A DNA stretch of 64,000 nt, taken from the NCBI GenBank assembly GCA_028023455.1, contig JAQFVV010006203.1:7656821-7720820 (forward strand), written 5' to 3'. Source of the stretch: Epiperipatus broadwayi. Lineage: Eukaryota > Onychophora > Udeonychophora > Euonychophora > Peripatidae. Under the pieces are notes generated by a model. That model saw nothing but the letters and a program-made list of their open reading frames with translations, did no database searches and was not told the DNA's origin. Position numbers and translations under genes: made by a program. Shown one piece after another: positions 44,708 to 57,535 of this stretch (position 1 is its first letter; each line of letters starts with the position of its first letter).

Positions 44708-46689
44708 GGCCTTTAGCGAAGATTATAACCAAGAACTGCCAACCTACTAAGCCTAGTCTCCATCATTACTTTCTTAATTTTACATCAATACAAAATGCAT
44801 CAAATAAAATATAATAAATATATCATGGGAATATTTAAATTTTGAAATGTAACTATCCATTGTCAGTTTATAAAGAAGAGATTATGAATGAAACAAAAAA
44901 TGAAAATATTACATTATATATTAAATATAAAGATGATGTAATGTGTATGGAAAAAAAAAGAGTATATGTAAACTAATGGTAAGCTTAAATAAATTAAATA
45001 ATTTGAAATAGTTGGAGAAAGAGAATAATAAGATAATAAAATATCTAGATAGTTTTGTATGGAAGTTGATGATGAGAAGATATGAATATATACTGATTCT
45101 AAAGTTTCTTTGATGTGTTTTGACAAATTATGTAAATACAAAAAGAATAAAAATGAAAATATTTGACATTATATGCAATATCAATAGCTGTATAAAGAGG
45201 TGATTAAAAGTTTTAGAAGAAAGTCAAATAATATCAGTAATAAAAAAAATGGATTTCAGTATCATGTAATACAAAAGAAATAATAGATATTTATTAAGAG
45301 TATTATCCAATGTAACAAGACTACCAATAAGATTTCTTAATAATACTAAAAGCAAAATTAACATAATATTTAAAATTATTTGCCTTTGTTTGGCATCATA
45401 TATTGGTCAATCTTGATGTTCATTAAAAAAAAGGAAGACACGAAGAACATCAATTATTATATGAGAGAGTTAAAGAACACAAAACAAATAATCTTCAGAC
45501 ATCTTTTCTATTTAAAAACCATGAATTAAATACTTAGAATAAAGTTAAACTATTACATGAAAAAGAACAATAAGAAAAAAAATAAAGGAAACTATTCTTA
45601 TTAATACAAAAATAACTTGCTTAATAGACAAATAGCTAAGGTGAAAATCCATAGAATATGGGAATAATATTAAACAATACATTTAGGAATTTATTTATTC
45701 ATTTTAAGTTGTATGTATTTGCTAGTAATTATGTATCAATAATTGAAAGTATTTCTGCAATTATTTAATGTTTAAAAGTTAAATGTTACTTTGATAAATA
45801 TAAGAATGTCTGCATAATACAATGGTGTTACATGGACAACATTAGAACATATTTATAATTTAAATCATAACTGAAACACAGGCTTATTATATACCCGTGT
45901 CCATTAAAGTATGAAGATTGGCTATCTTAATATATATCTGAGCATTTATGGTATATATATGTGAAGATGATAATCTGGACCAATTGATGATTGCTGGTTT
46001 AGCATGAAATACGTTTATTGGTGATTATTTATCTTTTCAACATATATGTGTTCAAGTGTATCCATGTTATGAGATAGAGTGGAGAGTCAAGTGAAAGTCT
46101 GTGCTCATATACCCTATAATTTAAATCAGTTGAACTGAGGTATACCTATAATACAAAGATTTTTCTGGCTTACTTAAAATGATTTGCAAGTAAAATGAAA
46201 TATATAAACTATAAGATATTAGATTAATATTTCCATTCAGACTACTTTCAAAATTTATTACTCTTTTTTAGAAATCATAAGTAGTTTTATTTTAAATTTT
46301 TGACCTTTTTTCATACAATTTGACAGTTCTTTTCATTTGTAAAAGTCTTTTCTATGTACAGTCCATCTTCTTTCTCATTTAGTATTGAAACAAACAATTT
46401 TACAATATCCTTTCAAATTGTTAGCTTGTGTTTATTCATTTATATTAATTTGGTATAGTATTTATTTCTGTGATTACCCTATAAACATTTCATGTACATA
46501 ATACTACTCAGTCATGGTTCTTTTTTTGATTATATATATATATTCTATTTATTTTAAGGTTTATTTTAATTAATTCATCTTTATTTGCTTTGAATTTTTT
46601 ATTAAAATTATACTTGAATGATCAACAAATAAATTAAAAGTACTGCTAATAATTTCAAATGACATTTTTGTAATTGCAGATAAATGTTG
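44708..46689. other. Unassigned AT-rich sequence
   Basis: No gene or repeat recognised; A-rich low-complexity ORFs only. Confidence 0.45.
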
Positions 46690-47145
46690 AATTACTTCCA
46701 TTATCTAATTGAATTTTAAATATTTTAAAAACATTTAACTGTTAGTAATTAACATGTAAGTTAGTATAGAACACAACTTTAGTTTATATTATTTTTTTTG
46801 TCTTCTTCAAATATTACTGCTCTGACCAGTGATAGAAACATGGAAATTGAACTGTTTTGTGAATATTGAATTCAAAACAGCAATTTTTATCAATGAGATT
46901 ATTCTAGAAAAGACAACAATCAGTTGAAATTTTATATCTCAAAATATAAATAGCATTGACTAGAACATCACCTTAAATTTACTATTCATAAATCTAAAGA
47001 TTACCTGTTCAATTCCCATGCTAGTTATTACTGATAAGGTAGTGCCATCTGAAGAAGGGAGGAGAATAACATAATTTGAAATGTTATGTTCTATATTAAA
47101 TTGTGTGTTATTACTAATATTTGAATGTTAGAAATATATATATAT
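46690..47145. repeat. Second inverted pair of SINE family 2
   Basis: A minus-strand family 2 copy (46690-46905) and a plus-strand copy (46955-47145) face each other head to head with a loop of about 50 bp. Shared landmarks: CTGACCAGTGATAGAAACAT / ATTACTGATAAGGTAG, the B-box region GTTCAATTCCC (47009-47019), and the TTAACTGTTAGTAATTAACA-type tail. Both are more decayed than the 38-kb pair. The AT-rich loop lacks the 0.4-kb centre seen there. Confidence 0.75.
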
Positions 47146-49854
47146 TGAGACAGTTATGTGTCTCATGGCATACATCAACATAGTAGTGTGTGCACGTATG
47201 TATTTGAAAGTAAAAGTAGGAATAAACACAAATAATTTTTAGTAGCTATTTTCTATATTACACTGGAATAACAATTAAGGATTAAATAATTTTGAATTTA
47301 ATTTTTTTACTATAAATTAAACATTTAAAAAGGCTTAATTAATATTTTATTAAATCTGATTTTGAAATTAAAACAAGCATGCTTTTATGTTACAATAGAT
47401 ATACTGGTAATTATAAAATTCCACTATCTATTTTGTTTAGATTAAGACATTTTTAAAATTAAATCTTGTATAACATATTTTAAAAATCCTAAACAGTTGT
47501 TTTTGAAAGGATTAAGGTGAATGGAAAGGAGTCATTAACTTTTTTCAATCAAGATAAAAAAAAACTTACTTTTAATTACTGTAACTATAAAAAAATTGGA
47601 AAAAGATTATGAAGTTATAATTGAAGGTGCAGAGAATACAAATCAGCTGCTTCTGCTAGTGCTACTATGATACTTTGGATTCACATGGAAAGAAAGGGCA
47701 TGCTTTTCTATGTTCCATGGTCCATAATGTGTACTAGATGTCAAGCTTGTCTGAAGTCCATCAAAGATGGAGACTACATGGGGATGATTGAGTACCATAA
47801 GTTATTTGATTTATACTTTCCCAAAAATGTCAATGGGACATATACTATTCTATTAAGGACATGATTACAATGGACCAGCTTACTGAAAGATTTCAGTATT
47901 ACCATGCTAAGTCATATGCTGTTTTATCTATTGGAGAGTAAAGTTACTACATCATATATATAGAGTGTGCATGGCAGAACTACTTCATAAACAGATTTTG
48001 ATGAGCAGTTAAAATCTTTAAATTATAAGATTTGAAAGTAAATAACTTTTGTCTAAATTATTCAACTAAAAGTAAAATGCATTTCCAGTTTTATTTTATT
48101 AAAAAATGAAAACTCCAAAAAAATCTTTCTAGATTAAAGAACAAAAGAACTTGCTAGAATATTTGTAAAGATGTTTACAAAGAGTAACCTGGAAAAAAAA
48201 ACCTTAATGAAGAACTGTCAAAAAAGTAATATATATGTTTTTTTGTTAAAGAAATTTTTTTTTCTTAAAATGGACCAATAATTCAGATTAGTAAGAAGAT
48301 AATAGTAATACACACATATGTATTTATTGATTATGTATATATGTTTTTGACATTGAATTAATTATCTCTTGTGAAAATATATGGTTTAATAAATTTAATT
48401 TTGACAAATGAAATATGTTATGAATGTTGGTGTGTACACACATTTGAGTGTAAACCCATGTATATGTTAACATTAATTACTATGTATTAGAAAAATGAAT
48501 TTTATTTATAGGTTTATGACAATTCAAATATGTTCATTTTATATTATACACCCACATCTATATACTGATATATGGTGTTTATGTAAATCCATTGAGATAT
48601 TTGTGAATCACAATGTGATAGCTTATTTCTTTTTGTTTTAATCAAAATCAGAATGCTTAAATTATATTTACAGCTGTATTCTACCAACCTTAATTTCATT
48701 TTCATTTAATTATTAATAAATTGATATTTCATTGTGAAAGCTAATCCAGTAAATTTATTCAATACTTAAATAGTTTTAGAATGTTATGTTTGTATATCTC
48801 TTGATCATAGTAACACTTATAGTTTTTGCTCACTGAGTTGGATTCTTGCACAATGGGTTGTTATATAAAAGGGGTTTATATTTAGTGTTTTTGGACATCC
48901 AAATGATCCTGGATTGACACAAAGGAAGATTCTTTACAATCCATGCACTACATTAAATTTTAGTTTAGTATTAATCAGAAATTAAGTTTATAGTTGGCCA
49001 ATACATTAATGGTATTAAATAGTCAGGGCATTGATGATGATCAGCATGTTTTAGTATCCCAACATTATTGTTTTTATTGTTATATATTCTGATGGATTAG
49101 CACTTTTAAATATGTGCATCCAAATTATTATGTTGTATTACTGCCCTAAGTTTGGCAAGGGCTAAATAATTAGCCTGGTCTAGAGAAGACCCATTTTACT
49201 ATAAGATTGACTGCTGATTTATTTTTATTGTTGATCATTCATGATGATGAATGATTATTACTTCTGTGTGATGCTGGGTGAACTTGTAGTTAGTTCTGTG
49301 TTGATCTCTAATGCTCATATTCATATTATTTGTAAATTTAAATTAGTTCATTAACTGGAGCTGATGATGATGAGTTCCACCATCCTAGATTCACCTCTAG
49401 ATTCCATACTGTTACAGTATATATAAAATTTAAATTTTATGTTTTTGGTCATATATTCAGGAATGTGTTTATGGAATAGAAGTTTGTATATATGTATACG
49501 TAAGTTTAAGTATATCTAAAAAAAATTATAAAATGTGTTATGTATGTCTCATTCCCTTGAAAAAGTATAATGAATATTTAAAAAAATGCATCCATAGTGA
49601 GAGAAGTTGTTTTGAATTCTGGGCTGATGGATAGTTGTGATAGGATTGAGCTAAGGTGAAAGATCATGCACTGTTTTTTTGGAAATTATATATAAATTTA
49701 AATTTTTTAAAAAAAAAAAAAAAATTCAATTAGATAATGGAAAATTGATTAATTTGATACTGAGTGAAATTTTTGATTAAGACTTCAATAAATATTTGGT
49801 TGGTAGACATATAACATATTGATTGTGTTAATATTTGCAGGTATATTATGGGTA
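47146..49854. other. Unassigned AT-rich sequence
   Basis: At 47630-47940 a less biased stretch encodes YMGMIEYHKLFDLYFPKN (within 47667-47864); I do not recognise it and it may be a decayed exon or element piece. Elsewhere nothing is identified apart from an A-run at 49710-49724. Confidence 0.35.
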
Positions 49855-49859
49855 TTGTT

Positions 49860-50052
49860 TGTATATTGCTAGAAGAGATGATAATAGATGGACAATTGAA
49901 ATTTTAAACTGAATTTCAAGAGATTGTAAAAGACCCAGAAAGAGACCACATGTGAGATGGATGGATGAAATAAGAAAGTGTGCAGAGGTGATATGGAGAA
50001 GAGAAGATACCTTCATCCTGCAGTGGATTGATAATGGTTGATGATATGATGA
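49860..50052 (+). pseudogene. RTE LINE 3' end fragment
   Basis: Only the last 190 bp are present, starting at the WAGHIARRDDN equivalent and running through DCKRPRKRPHVRWMDEI (49921-49971), to TGCAGTGGATTGATAATGG and GATGATATGATGAT. This is a strongly 5'-truncated insertion. Confidence 0.88.
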
Positions 50053-50563
50053 TATAATGACTAATTATTTTTTAAATAATAGTTTAGTGAAAATTTTAGT
50101 TTTGGATCAGATAATATTGTTTTTATATTGTGTTTAAAACATAATAATTATTAGGTCAAATTTGTATAAAAATTAAATCTTTTATAAATAACAAAATATC
50201 TAATTTTTTGTTTTTGCTTAGGTTTTCGAAAATGATTACTGAACAATCCAAACGAAAATATAAAATTATAAAAAATTGAAGTATAAAAAGGTGATTTATT
50301 AAAAATATTTGATTATACTCGATATTAAATGAAAGGATATTTATATAACTAGAAGTAAACGTTCATCATCATAAATTTTCAGTCAATCATTAAGATTTTC
50401 TTATGAGTTTGAATAATACATTTCTTCTAATCAATATTTAAATGGATTGAAGTAATTTAATATAATTTTTATACTTTAATAAAGTATTCATAATGAATCA
50501 TTAGAATGTTGGGTTTTGTTTATTTTTTTACTTTTTGTATATTTATTCTTGTGTTAATTAAAA

Positions 50564-50565
<2 letters not shown>

Positions 50566-50599
<34 letters not shown>

Positions 50600-50600
50600 T
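50566..50600. repeat. (TTA)n microsatellite
   Basis: About eleven uninterrupted ATT/TTA units. Confidence 0.95.
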
Positions 50601-50899
50601 GTTGTTTTTAGGTTTTATGGACATCCATAGATATTATACAATCTTCTATTAACATTTTTTGCTAATGAAAATAAATTTATAAGTTAAATAAAAGCTAGAG
50701 TTTAATATTAATCCTTTTTGACTTTAAGCAAAATTATGGGTAACCTGATTAAAGAACAAGATATGTATATATTCTCAGTATGAATGTGACACTTCCATCT
50801 AGTTGAACTTATAATAGATGGCTCTGAAGTAGAGAAATCATATAGTGCTATATTTAGTATACAGATAATGCATACATAACAATTCAAATATTTAAAAGA

Positions 50900-51669
50900 A
50901 TGTCATATCTGACCCTGCCTTCAGAAGTGGACTATTCCAGATTCCTTCCCTGATTGGCTAGAACCCAGTTACTATCCAAAGAGATTAAAACTTTCACTGG
51001 GGTTCGCGCACTGAATCCACATGTTTCCAGTAAGGTAGGGGATCTGCCTTTAAATAATCAGCCTTTTGGAGGCAAGGCAGAGAGCAATTACTTCTGTTAA
51101 CCTGAATGACAGAACGTGCTCTCCATTAAACCTTCTGCCATCAGCAAAGGTATTTATCTAGTCATTATTGCGATGTCCACGCAATGAGGCAAGTCCACCT
51201 ATGGACTGAAAACTGCTAGGTCTGAACTAGAGCCGACTCAAGGCAAGCTAACTACGTAGCTGGAAGAGTCTTACCAGAGCTCACGACACAGGCTAATCAT
51301 TAGCTGGAAGCGAGTTCCATACTCCGCACGACTATCTCAGCAGTGAAGTCTATCAACTGTATTTGTTCATTTGTTAACTAACATGTGCATATATTTTGTA
51401 CTAATAAATTGTACATATTAATTGCTGAATAGTTGTTCTTTTTGTATCTGTTGGTTTGGAAACGAACCTGCAAACCTAACCAAACACAACAAAGAAATAC
51501 TCTAATTATCTCCGCACAGTATTTCTACAGTTCCAACTTTAACATAGCAATGACAAGTTTTGAACAATTTAGTGGAATGGTATGTTTTCTGAAGAAATTT
51601 TCTGAGCACTTCCTGTATCAGTGGATAGCTGCCATTAATTTTTACAGACTGAATAATATTTTATTCTAA
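50900..51669 (+). other. GC-richer LTR-like block with possible gag start
   Basis: 50910-51370 is far richer in GC than its surroundings. It contains a CCAAT-like GATTGGCT (50953-50960), and AATAAA at 51402-51407 lies downstream. Then a frame opens at ATG 51550 (MTSFEQFSGM... FLKKFSEHFLYQWIAAINF) that vaguely resembles the start of a gag. This is the layout expected for an LTR plus leader, but I see no second LTR, convincing primer site or target duplication. A host exon cluster is an alternative. Confidence 0.35.
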
Positions 51670-52349
51670 ATTTTTATGTATGACAATCTCTTCTAACATC
51701 GACTAAAAATCACTATCTTAAGTTTAGATAGCAGAGATGGATCTAGTTAGTAGGGGATCTGAAATAGCAAGTCTAACAGGCTCTTATCATTTTAACAACC
51801 ACCCCTATTTAAAAAGCGTTTTTTCATTTTAAAATAATATTTAATAATTACAATAACAACAAACAAAGTGTGATAATCATATTTATACATTGGTGATTAC
51901 ATCTAATGGTAACATGATAAATATTTATTACAAATAATAATATTTATCTATTATTATAATATTTGTCAGACTGTTGTTTAATATTGATAAAAAAAATTCT
52001 GCTTATCATCATTAGTTTAGATTAAAAATAATTTCATGTTGATAAAAGTTGATAATTATGTAATAGTGTATATATAATTCTTCATGGTTAAATAGTTGAT
52101 AAATCATATACATGTTCATGTGATCATTTCATTCATCAGAGGTTTATAGAATGGTGGCATCTGGCGTTCAAACCATTTATTTTTTTCAGAGGTGGTTTGC
52201 TATTAAGCTCTGTGGACTTTTATTACCCCTAGTTTTTTAAATCTAAATATATAATCAGTAGAAATGTGTAAATTTTTGGAAAGAATGTGCAACCTGAAAA
52301 AATTATTAACCAGTCATTTAATAGCCTCTTCATTCTCTGTTTTCAATAA
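51670..52349. other. Unassigned AT-rich sequence
   Basis: Nothing recognised. Confidence 0.4.
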
Positions 52350-52480
52350 TGTTCTACGAAGTTCAGTGCAATGGTAGAGTGGCAGATTTGATTGGTTGAG
52401 CTTTTGGTCAAAATTCATTTTGTAACTTCTGATGCTCAAGCATTGTATGATTTTTCCAAAAAGTAATCATTGTTTTATTT
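52350..52480 (+). repeat. tRNA-derived SINE, family 1, copy g
   Basis: Head AAGTTCAGTGCAATGGTAGAG (52359-52379), B-box remnant TTGGTCAAAATTC, diverged tail with GCTCAAGCATTG and AAAAAGTAATCATT. Confidence 0.7.
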
Positions 52481-53364
52481 CAACAATGAATGATTTAAAA
52501 AACAAATCACTTTTAAGTCTGAAAATATTATATGCATGACTTTTAGCTCACTCTTAAAATATACTTTCAAGAGCAATTCTTTTCATCCTATTCTAGAGCC
52601 AGAAATCAGTCTAAGTTGTAGTTATAATTTCTTTACCACTAATCGGTCAAGCTTATAGAATATAACTCTGGAATAAGGCAAAAAAGAACTAGGTGCTGGA
52701 CAGTTCCACATTTTGGTTTCAATATGGCAGATTATCAATAATGAAGTATTATGAAATGGACTGTAATTGAATTAAATCTTTTTTTTTTTTACAAATTTAA
52801 AAGTTTACATATTTTTAAAAGTTGTTTTCAAATTATTCATGGTGTTCTATGTCATACTATTCAAAGTGAAAAATATTTGAAATTAATGATATAAAAAAAA
52901 GTGGGGAAGTGGGAAATACCCTTCTTTTCTTGTAACAGAACAAGATAAACTTTTTGTATTTTTTAAAAATATGTAAATTAGAAAATATTTATTAAAATTT
53001 TAATATTATTTATCAATACTTGATCTTCAATAAAATTTTGTTTCTTCAGAAATTAATTTTCAAATATTTGAAAAATTTAATGATTCATATATAAAGAAGT
53101 AATAAGCAATATATATGATTCATAGTCTTATATTTATCCTTTTAAATTGAAAGGATTAATATTTTATTTTTTAGCAAACTATTATTTTTATGTTTAATTA
53201 GAATTGTTAAAATTTGTCCTGTAATTAAAGAACCAGTTTGACAAAAAATTTAATATATAGTTATGCAATTATATGTACTAAGCAATGAAATATCACATGA
53301 CTATATAACATGATTCTAGCTTACATATTGCTGAATTGCAGTATTATATTTTCTTTCACAACTT
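52481..53364. other. Unassigned AT-rich sequence
   Basis: Nothing recognised. Confidence 0.4.
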
Positions 53365-53582
53365 TTATGCCACCTGCTGTAAGCTTTAGTAACTAATAGA
53401 TGCCAGATGATAGTACTTAGTAAATTTCTCTACTGTGCTGTCCTATCCAATATCCAAAGCTCCTCAATGATATAAACTATGAGCTTGAAACTAATTAGGG
53501 ATATATGATAGGATAGCATAGAGATTTATTTAGCCCCATCAGTTTATTAAAGATTAGTGTAAGTGGCCTGGAGGAAGTGAAA
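53365..53582. repeat. Diverged fold-back MITE related to family A
   Basis: The order TAGATGCCAG, CCAATATCCAAAGCTCCTCA, GAGCTTGAAACTAATTAGGG and CCCCATCAGTTTATTAAAGA parallels the family A interior (ATGGATGCCAG, GATCCAAGGCTCCTCACTGA, AGCTAGAAACTAGTC). Arms at about 53380-53450 and 53510-53575 are still partly complementary. Confidence 0.55.
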
Positions 53583-54328
53583 CAAACATTTAATTGTAAA
53601 GTATATATGTATACACAGATTGTATGAATATAAAATTATAAATTAACTAGTATTTGATTATAACTCACTGTCTTTTTAGCAAGTCATATATAAAATACTA
53701 ATCATTAATGGATATAATTAAAATATATCACTATTTAAGATTTATACATTGTGAAAATTATTCTATACAAGATATATTCACTAGTTATATCAAATTTAAT
53801 TAATAGAGTATGTTTAATAAACTCAGATTCAGTAATTATAATTTCAATATCTGTATTATGAAAAACAATCCACTCTTACTCTAAGTCTAAGCTATCTATT
53901 GTAAAATTGATTAATATCAAGGGCAGAGTCAATCAAATACCCAATTTAGTTTCTGTCTACCCGCATTTATCATTGTATTTACACACCACTCATACTACAT
54001 ATATTTTTTAGAATCAAACCCTACTGAACTGCCAATTTTCCTTACACGAACTAAATATTTTGATGACTAGATTTGACTTTTGGAACAAATTAGATTCTAA
54101 TGCAGATGTTGAAAGTAAATTGTAAATGTCAGATGGTGCTTCACTTGTTATATGTGATGAAACATTTTTTTTTATTATAAATAATTAATATAATGAAAGA
54201 ACTTATTTTAAAACCAGAGTAAATCAAACAATAATATTCAGAATACATTTTTTTAAATTATGAATTATATAGTGCACACAATTATAAAATAAATTCCAAA
54301 TTTTCATGCGCTTGGAAGATCTGGTAAG
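53583..54328. other. Unassigned AT-rich sequence
   Basis: Nothing recognised. Confidence 0.4.
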
Positions 54329-55031
54329 AAAAGCTTAAATAAACGTGTTTTGAATCAAGCTTAGCACTATCGAGGTCTCCTTATGACCTCATATTCATAG
54401 CACTGAGAGTTAAGTAGGAGGTGGGGTGTACATATATGCAATAAGTTTATTCAAATGTATTCAAATTATATGACCCATTTTTTAGATCGGGGAAAACAAA
54501 ATTCCTTCTTATTAATGAAGTTGGGATTGATGGCAACATGCCATACTACTTTAATCTTGTGCTTGATGTTATTTCTTTTGATACAAGCAATAATGGATAC
54601 AGTGTGGTCAAATGTGTGGCCTTACATTTTGGTGCTCGAGGAAAATTCATTTATGCTCTGGATTATTTGTAGTTCTTTTATAAAGATATTTGTGTTGTTA
54701 TAACCTTGTGGCAAGGCTGGCATGTGATTCATCATAATAGTTTGTCCTGCTTGGGTATGAATAATCAAGAGCACAAGTCAATTTTCTTTGAACACCAAAA
54801 TATAATGGGCCACTCATTGTAGTCACCATTGCTTGCATTGAGTGAAATGTCAAGTGCATAATTAAAGAAGCATGGCAATCCCAGTTCCATTAATAAGGAA
54901 TCCTGTTTCTCCCTATCTAAAAAAATGGGGCAAGCACCCCCTTACTTAGTTCTCAGTGCTATGAATATGAGGTCATAAGTAGGCCTCGAAAGTACTAAGC
55001 TTGACCAAAAATACCAGTGTCCAAGCTTTAA
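54329..55031. mobile_element. DNA-transposon-like element with about 95-bp inverted repeats
   Basis: 54329-54425 and 54945-55031 are reverse complements (landmark ATGACCTCATATTCATAGCA then CTGAG, 54384-54408, and its complement at 54954-54978). The 500-bp interior is less AT-biased. It has an 82-codon ORF (54455-54703) and, in another frame, EVGIDGNMPYYFNLVLDV and HFGARGKFIYALDY over about 54515-54670. Neither is a motif I recognise. Probably a non-autonomous derivative carrying part of a transposase. Confidence 0.7.
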
Positions 55032-56834
55032 AAATTGGAAATTACAACTGATAAGAAAAGTCACTACTTCAGTAAATTATAATTAATAAATAATACAATT
55101 ATTATGGAGCTATTTTAGAGATCCAACCGTATGTAAAAGTGTCATATAATATCTGTTTTTTCATGTATTGTATTTTCTTTTTTAGTTTCAAGATCAGTGA
55201 GAATCTATTTTGTTAGTGGCTGAATACAACTGATTTTTTGATGCAATGTTGTTATATTATACATCATAATATTTTTTAATGAATAGTGTTTTAAATCTCA
55301 TCCATCTGACCTACATCATCTGAACTTACTATATCATCTCAAATATTGGACCATTAGTTAAGTTGACTGGAAGATCCTCTGGAAATTTTCAGCTATTTAA
55401 AAAAAAATCTTATAAATTCTAATTTAAGCAAGATTCACAATAACAATGTATATCTCTAGCATAATTATATTTCAGATAGAGTAATTATAGAAATAAAATA
55501 CATAATTTTTATTATTGAAGTTTGTTCATTATTGTTTCAAACTTTATGTATTTGAATATTCAAACATTTAATAACCAAATGATTAAAGGAATATTTTATT
55601 TTATTTTAAAATAAAACAAGTCAACAAATTGCATATACAATTTTAGCATTATATCAACATGATATACTAAGATTGTCCTAAATAACAAGCGATAAAATGT
55701 ATAAAGTATCAATTAAATTATAAAAGTAAATATAGTAATCTTAGATATTTTGATATGATTGTTGTTATAGAAGAAGGAAATAAAACGGATAACATTTTAA
55801 TAAAAATAATCTAAAAAAAATTTCTCAATTGCATAATACTGTATATTTGTTTTGTAATGCTTATAATAATAATATGCTATATATTATTAACAGACCAATT
55901 ATATATATTACCCTATCCACATCTGTTTATTATATTTAATTTCTGCATGCATGAAAAGCTAAGCTAATACAAGCTTTAAATAATTACTGTATGGAAAAAG
56001 TTTCTTTCATGGTTTGTAAAATGCATGAAATAGAAAGCATTTTCACTAGACTCCCCATTTGCTAAAATGTTGAAAATTTGATCCATTTAATGGTCAATAT
56101 TGACTAAATACCTGGATTGACTACTTGGGAGAAAGTTTACCCAGTCTTAATTTGAATTTAGCTTGAAGACATGATGAAAAGATATGTTATCACTGCATCA
56201 CAAGGCTGTTCCCACAAACTGGTTTACAATAAGATTCTTAATGAAAAACAAAACATTGCTTTATTTTGATAAAGATGTGTACCCTAGCTAAATCTCTGAA
56301 TATATCCTTATTATAGTGTATCTTGAATCCAGAATTTTAGAGCATTCTTTGTATTTTTAGCATGACATCATTTGCAGTCACTTGTAAATGAGAATGTCCA
56401 TTCTAACTGCAGAAGACAAATAAGAAAGATAAAAAGTTAAAGATGAAATTCCATTTACTATAAGTATCTCCATATATCATATACTGCTTCTTTAAGGTCT
56501 GCTTATTTTAAATTTTCAACAGCATTCCCAATTGTATCTCTTCACTGTATTTTATAATCAGCCATATATTAGGATCTATATTCCCATAAAACTCTTACTC
56601 AAGTTCATAATGAAGTGCTTTTTTATGAAGTCAGATATTATTATTTATTCATTGCATTATGTTAGTTCAATGAAGAGGAAGGAATTTTTATAATAGCAGA
56701 ATACTCTGCACAGACAAACATAATGGTGGATACCAGATTCAGAGCTAAAGATTTAGGATCAATTCTCAGCTGAGTAAAATTAACAATAACTGAATAAAAT
56801 TAAATATTCAGTGTGTAACCAGGATGTTCAAACA
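55032..56834. other. Unassigned AT-rich sequence
   Basis: Nothing recognised. Confidence 0.4.
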
Positions 56835-57535
56835 TCATTTAATCTTATAAAAGCAGGCAAAACTCTCCATACACTAGTGCCACTCAGTGCAAGCCAGAGT
56901 AATCAATGGATGTCAGAAGGCTTGTGCATAAAATCCTTATCTAGTGCCCACTCATTCTATATCTCCAGACTAGTTTCTGGCTTGTGGCCTTCATCAGTGA
57001 GGAACCTTGGATCTGAGAGCACTGCACCTATATCTTAGGATCTAATGCAACCCTCCAGCAGACACTTTTATCTCTACAAAACTATGAGAATAAAATTTGA
57101 AAACGCAATATTTCCAATGTAAGCTCATTAACTTATATAGTCATATAGGTCTGAACTCAGTTCAGTACCCATACCTTTTGGTGTCTTTGGTTCTTTAATA
57201 ACCATAATCACCACTATCCTACTAGGCAGGATTGGTATTAAACCACTAAACATCACATGATCACCAATTCTTATGCTTGCTCATAACTATTATAAAAACA
57301 GGTAAAACTCTCCATACAGTAGTGCCACTCTGGCCACATGCAAAAACTAGTCTGGGGATATTGGATGAGTAGGCACTAAATAGGGATTTTATGCACAAAC
57401 CTTTTGGCATCCATTGATTACTCTGGCTTGCACTGAGTGGCACTACTGTATCAAGAGTTTTGCCTGGTTTTATAACAGTTATGAGCAAGCATAAGAAATG
57501 ATCATCATGTGATTATTTAATCTTCTAAGCAATCT
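56835..57535. repeat. Fold-back MITE family A, complete copy with nested terminus
   Basis: The left terminus AAAACTCTCCATACACTAGTG (56859-56879) and 200 bp of interior (GCAAGCCAGAGTAATCAATG, AGACTAGTTTCTGGC, CATCAGTGAGGAACC, GATCTAATGCAACCCTCC) are answered by a right arm at about 57345-57480 ending in GCACTACTGTATCAAGAG. Between them sits a second left terminus (57248-57335: ATCACATGATCACCAATTCT, AAAACTCTCCATACAGTAGTG). This shows either nesting of one copy in another or rearrangement. Confidence 0.85.

Noticed and set aside
47667-47864. 65-codon ORF as a host gene
   Set aside because: No recognisable motif, no splice context and no start context that can be defended; mentioned only as an unassigned stretch.
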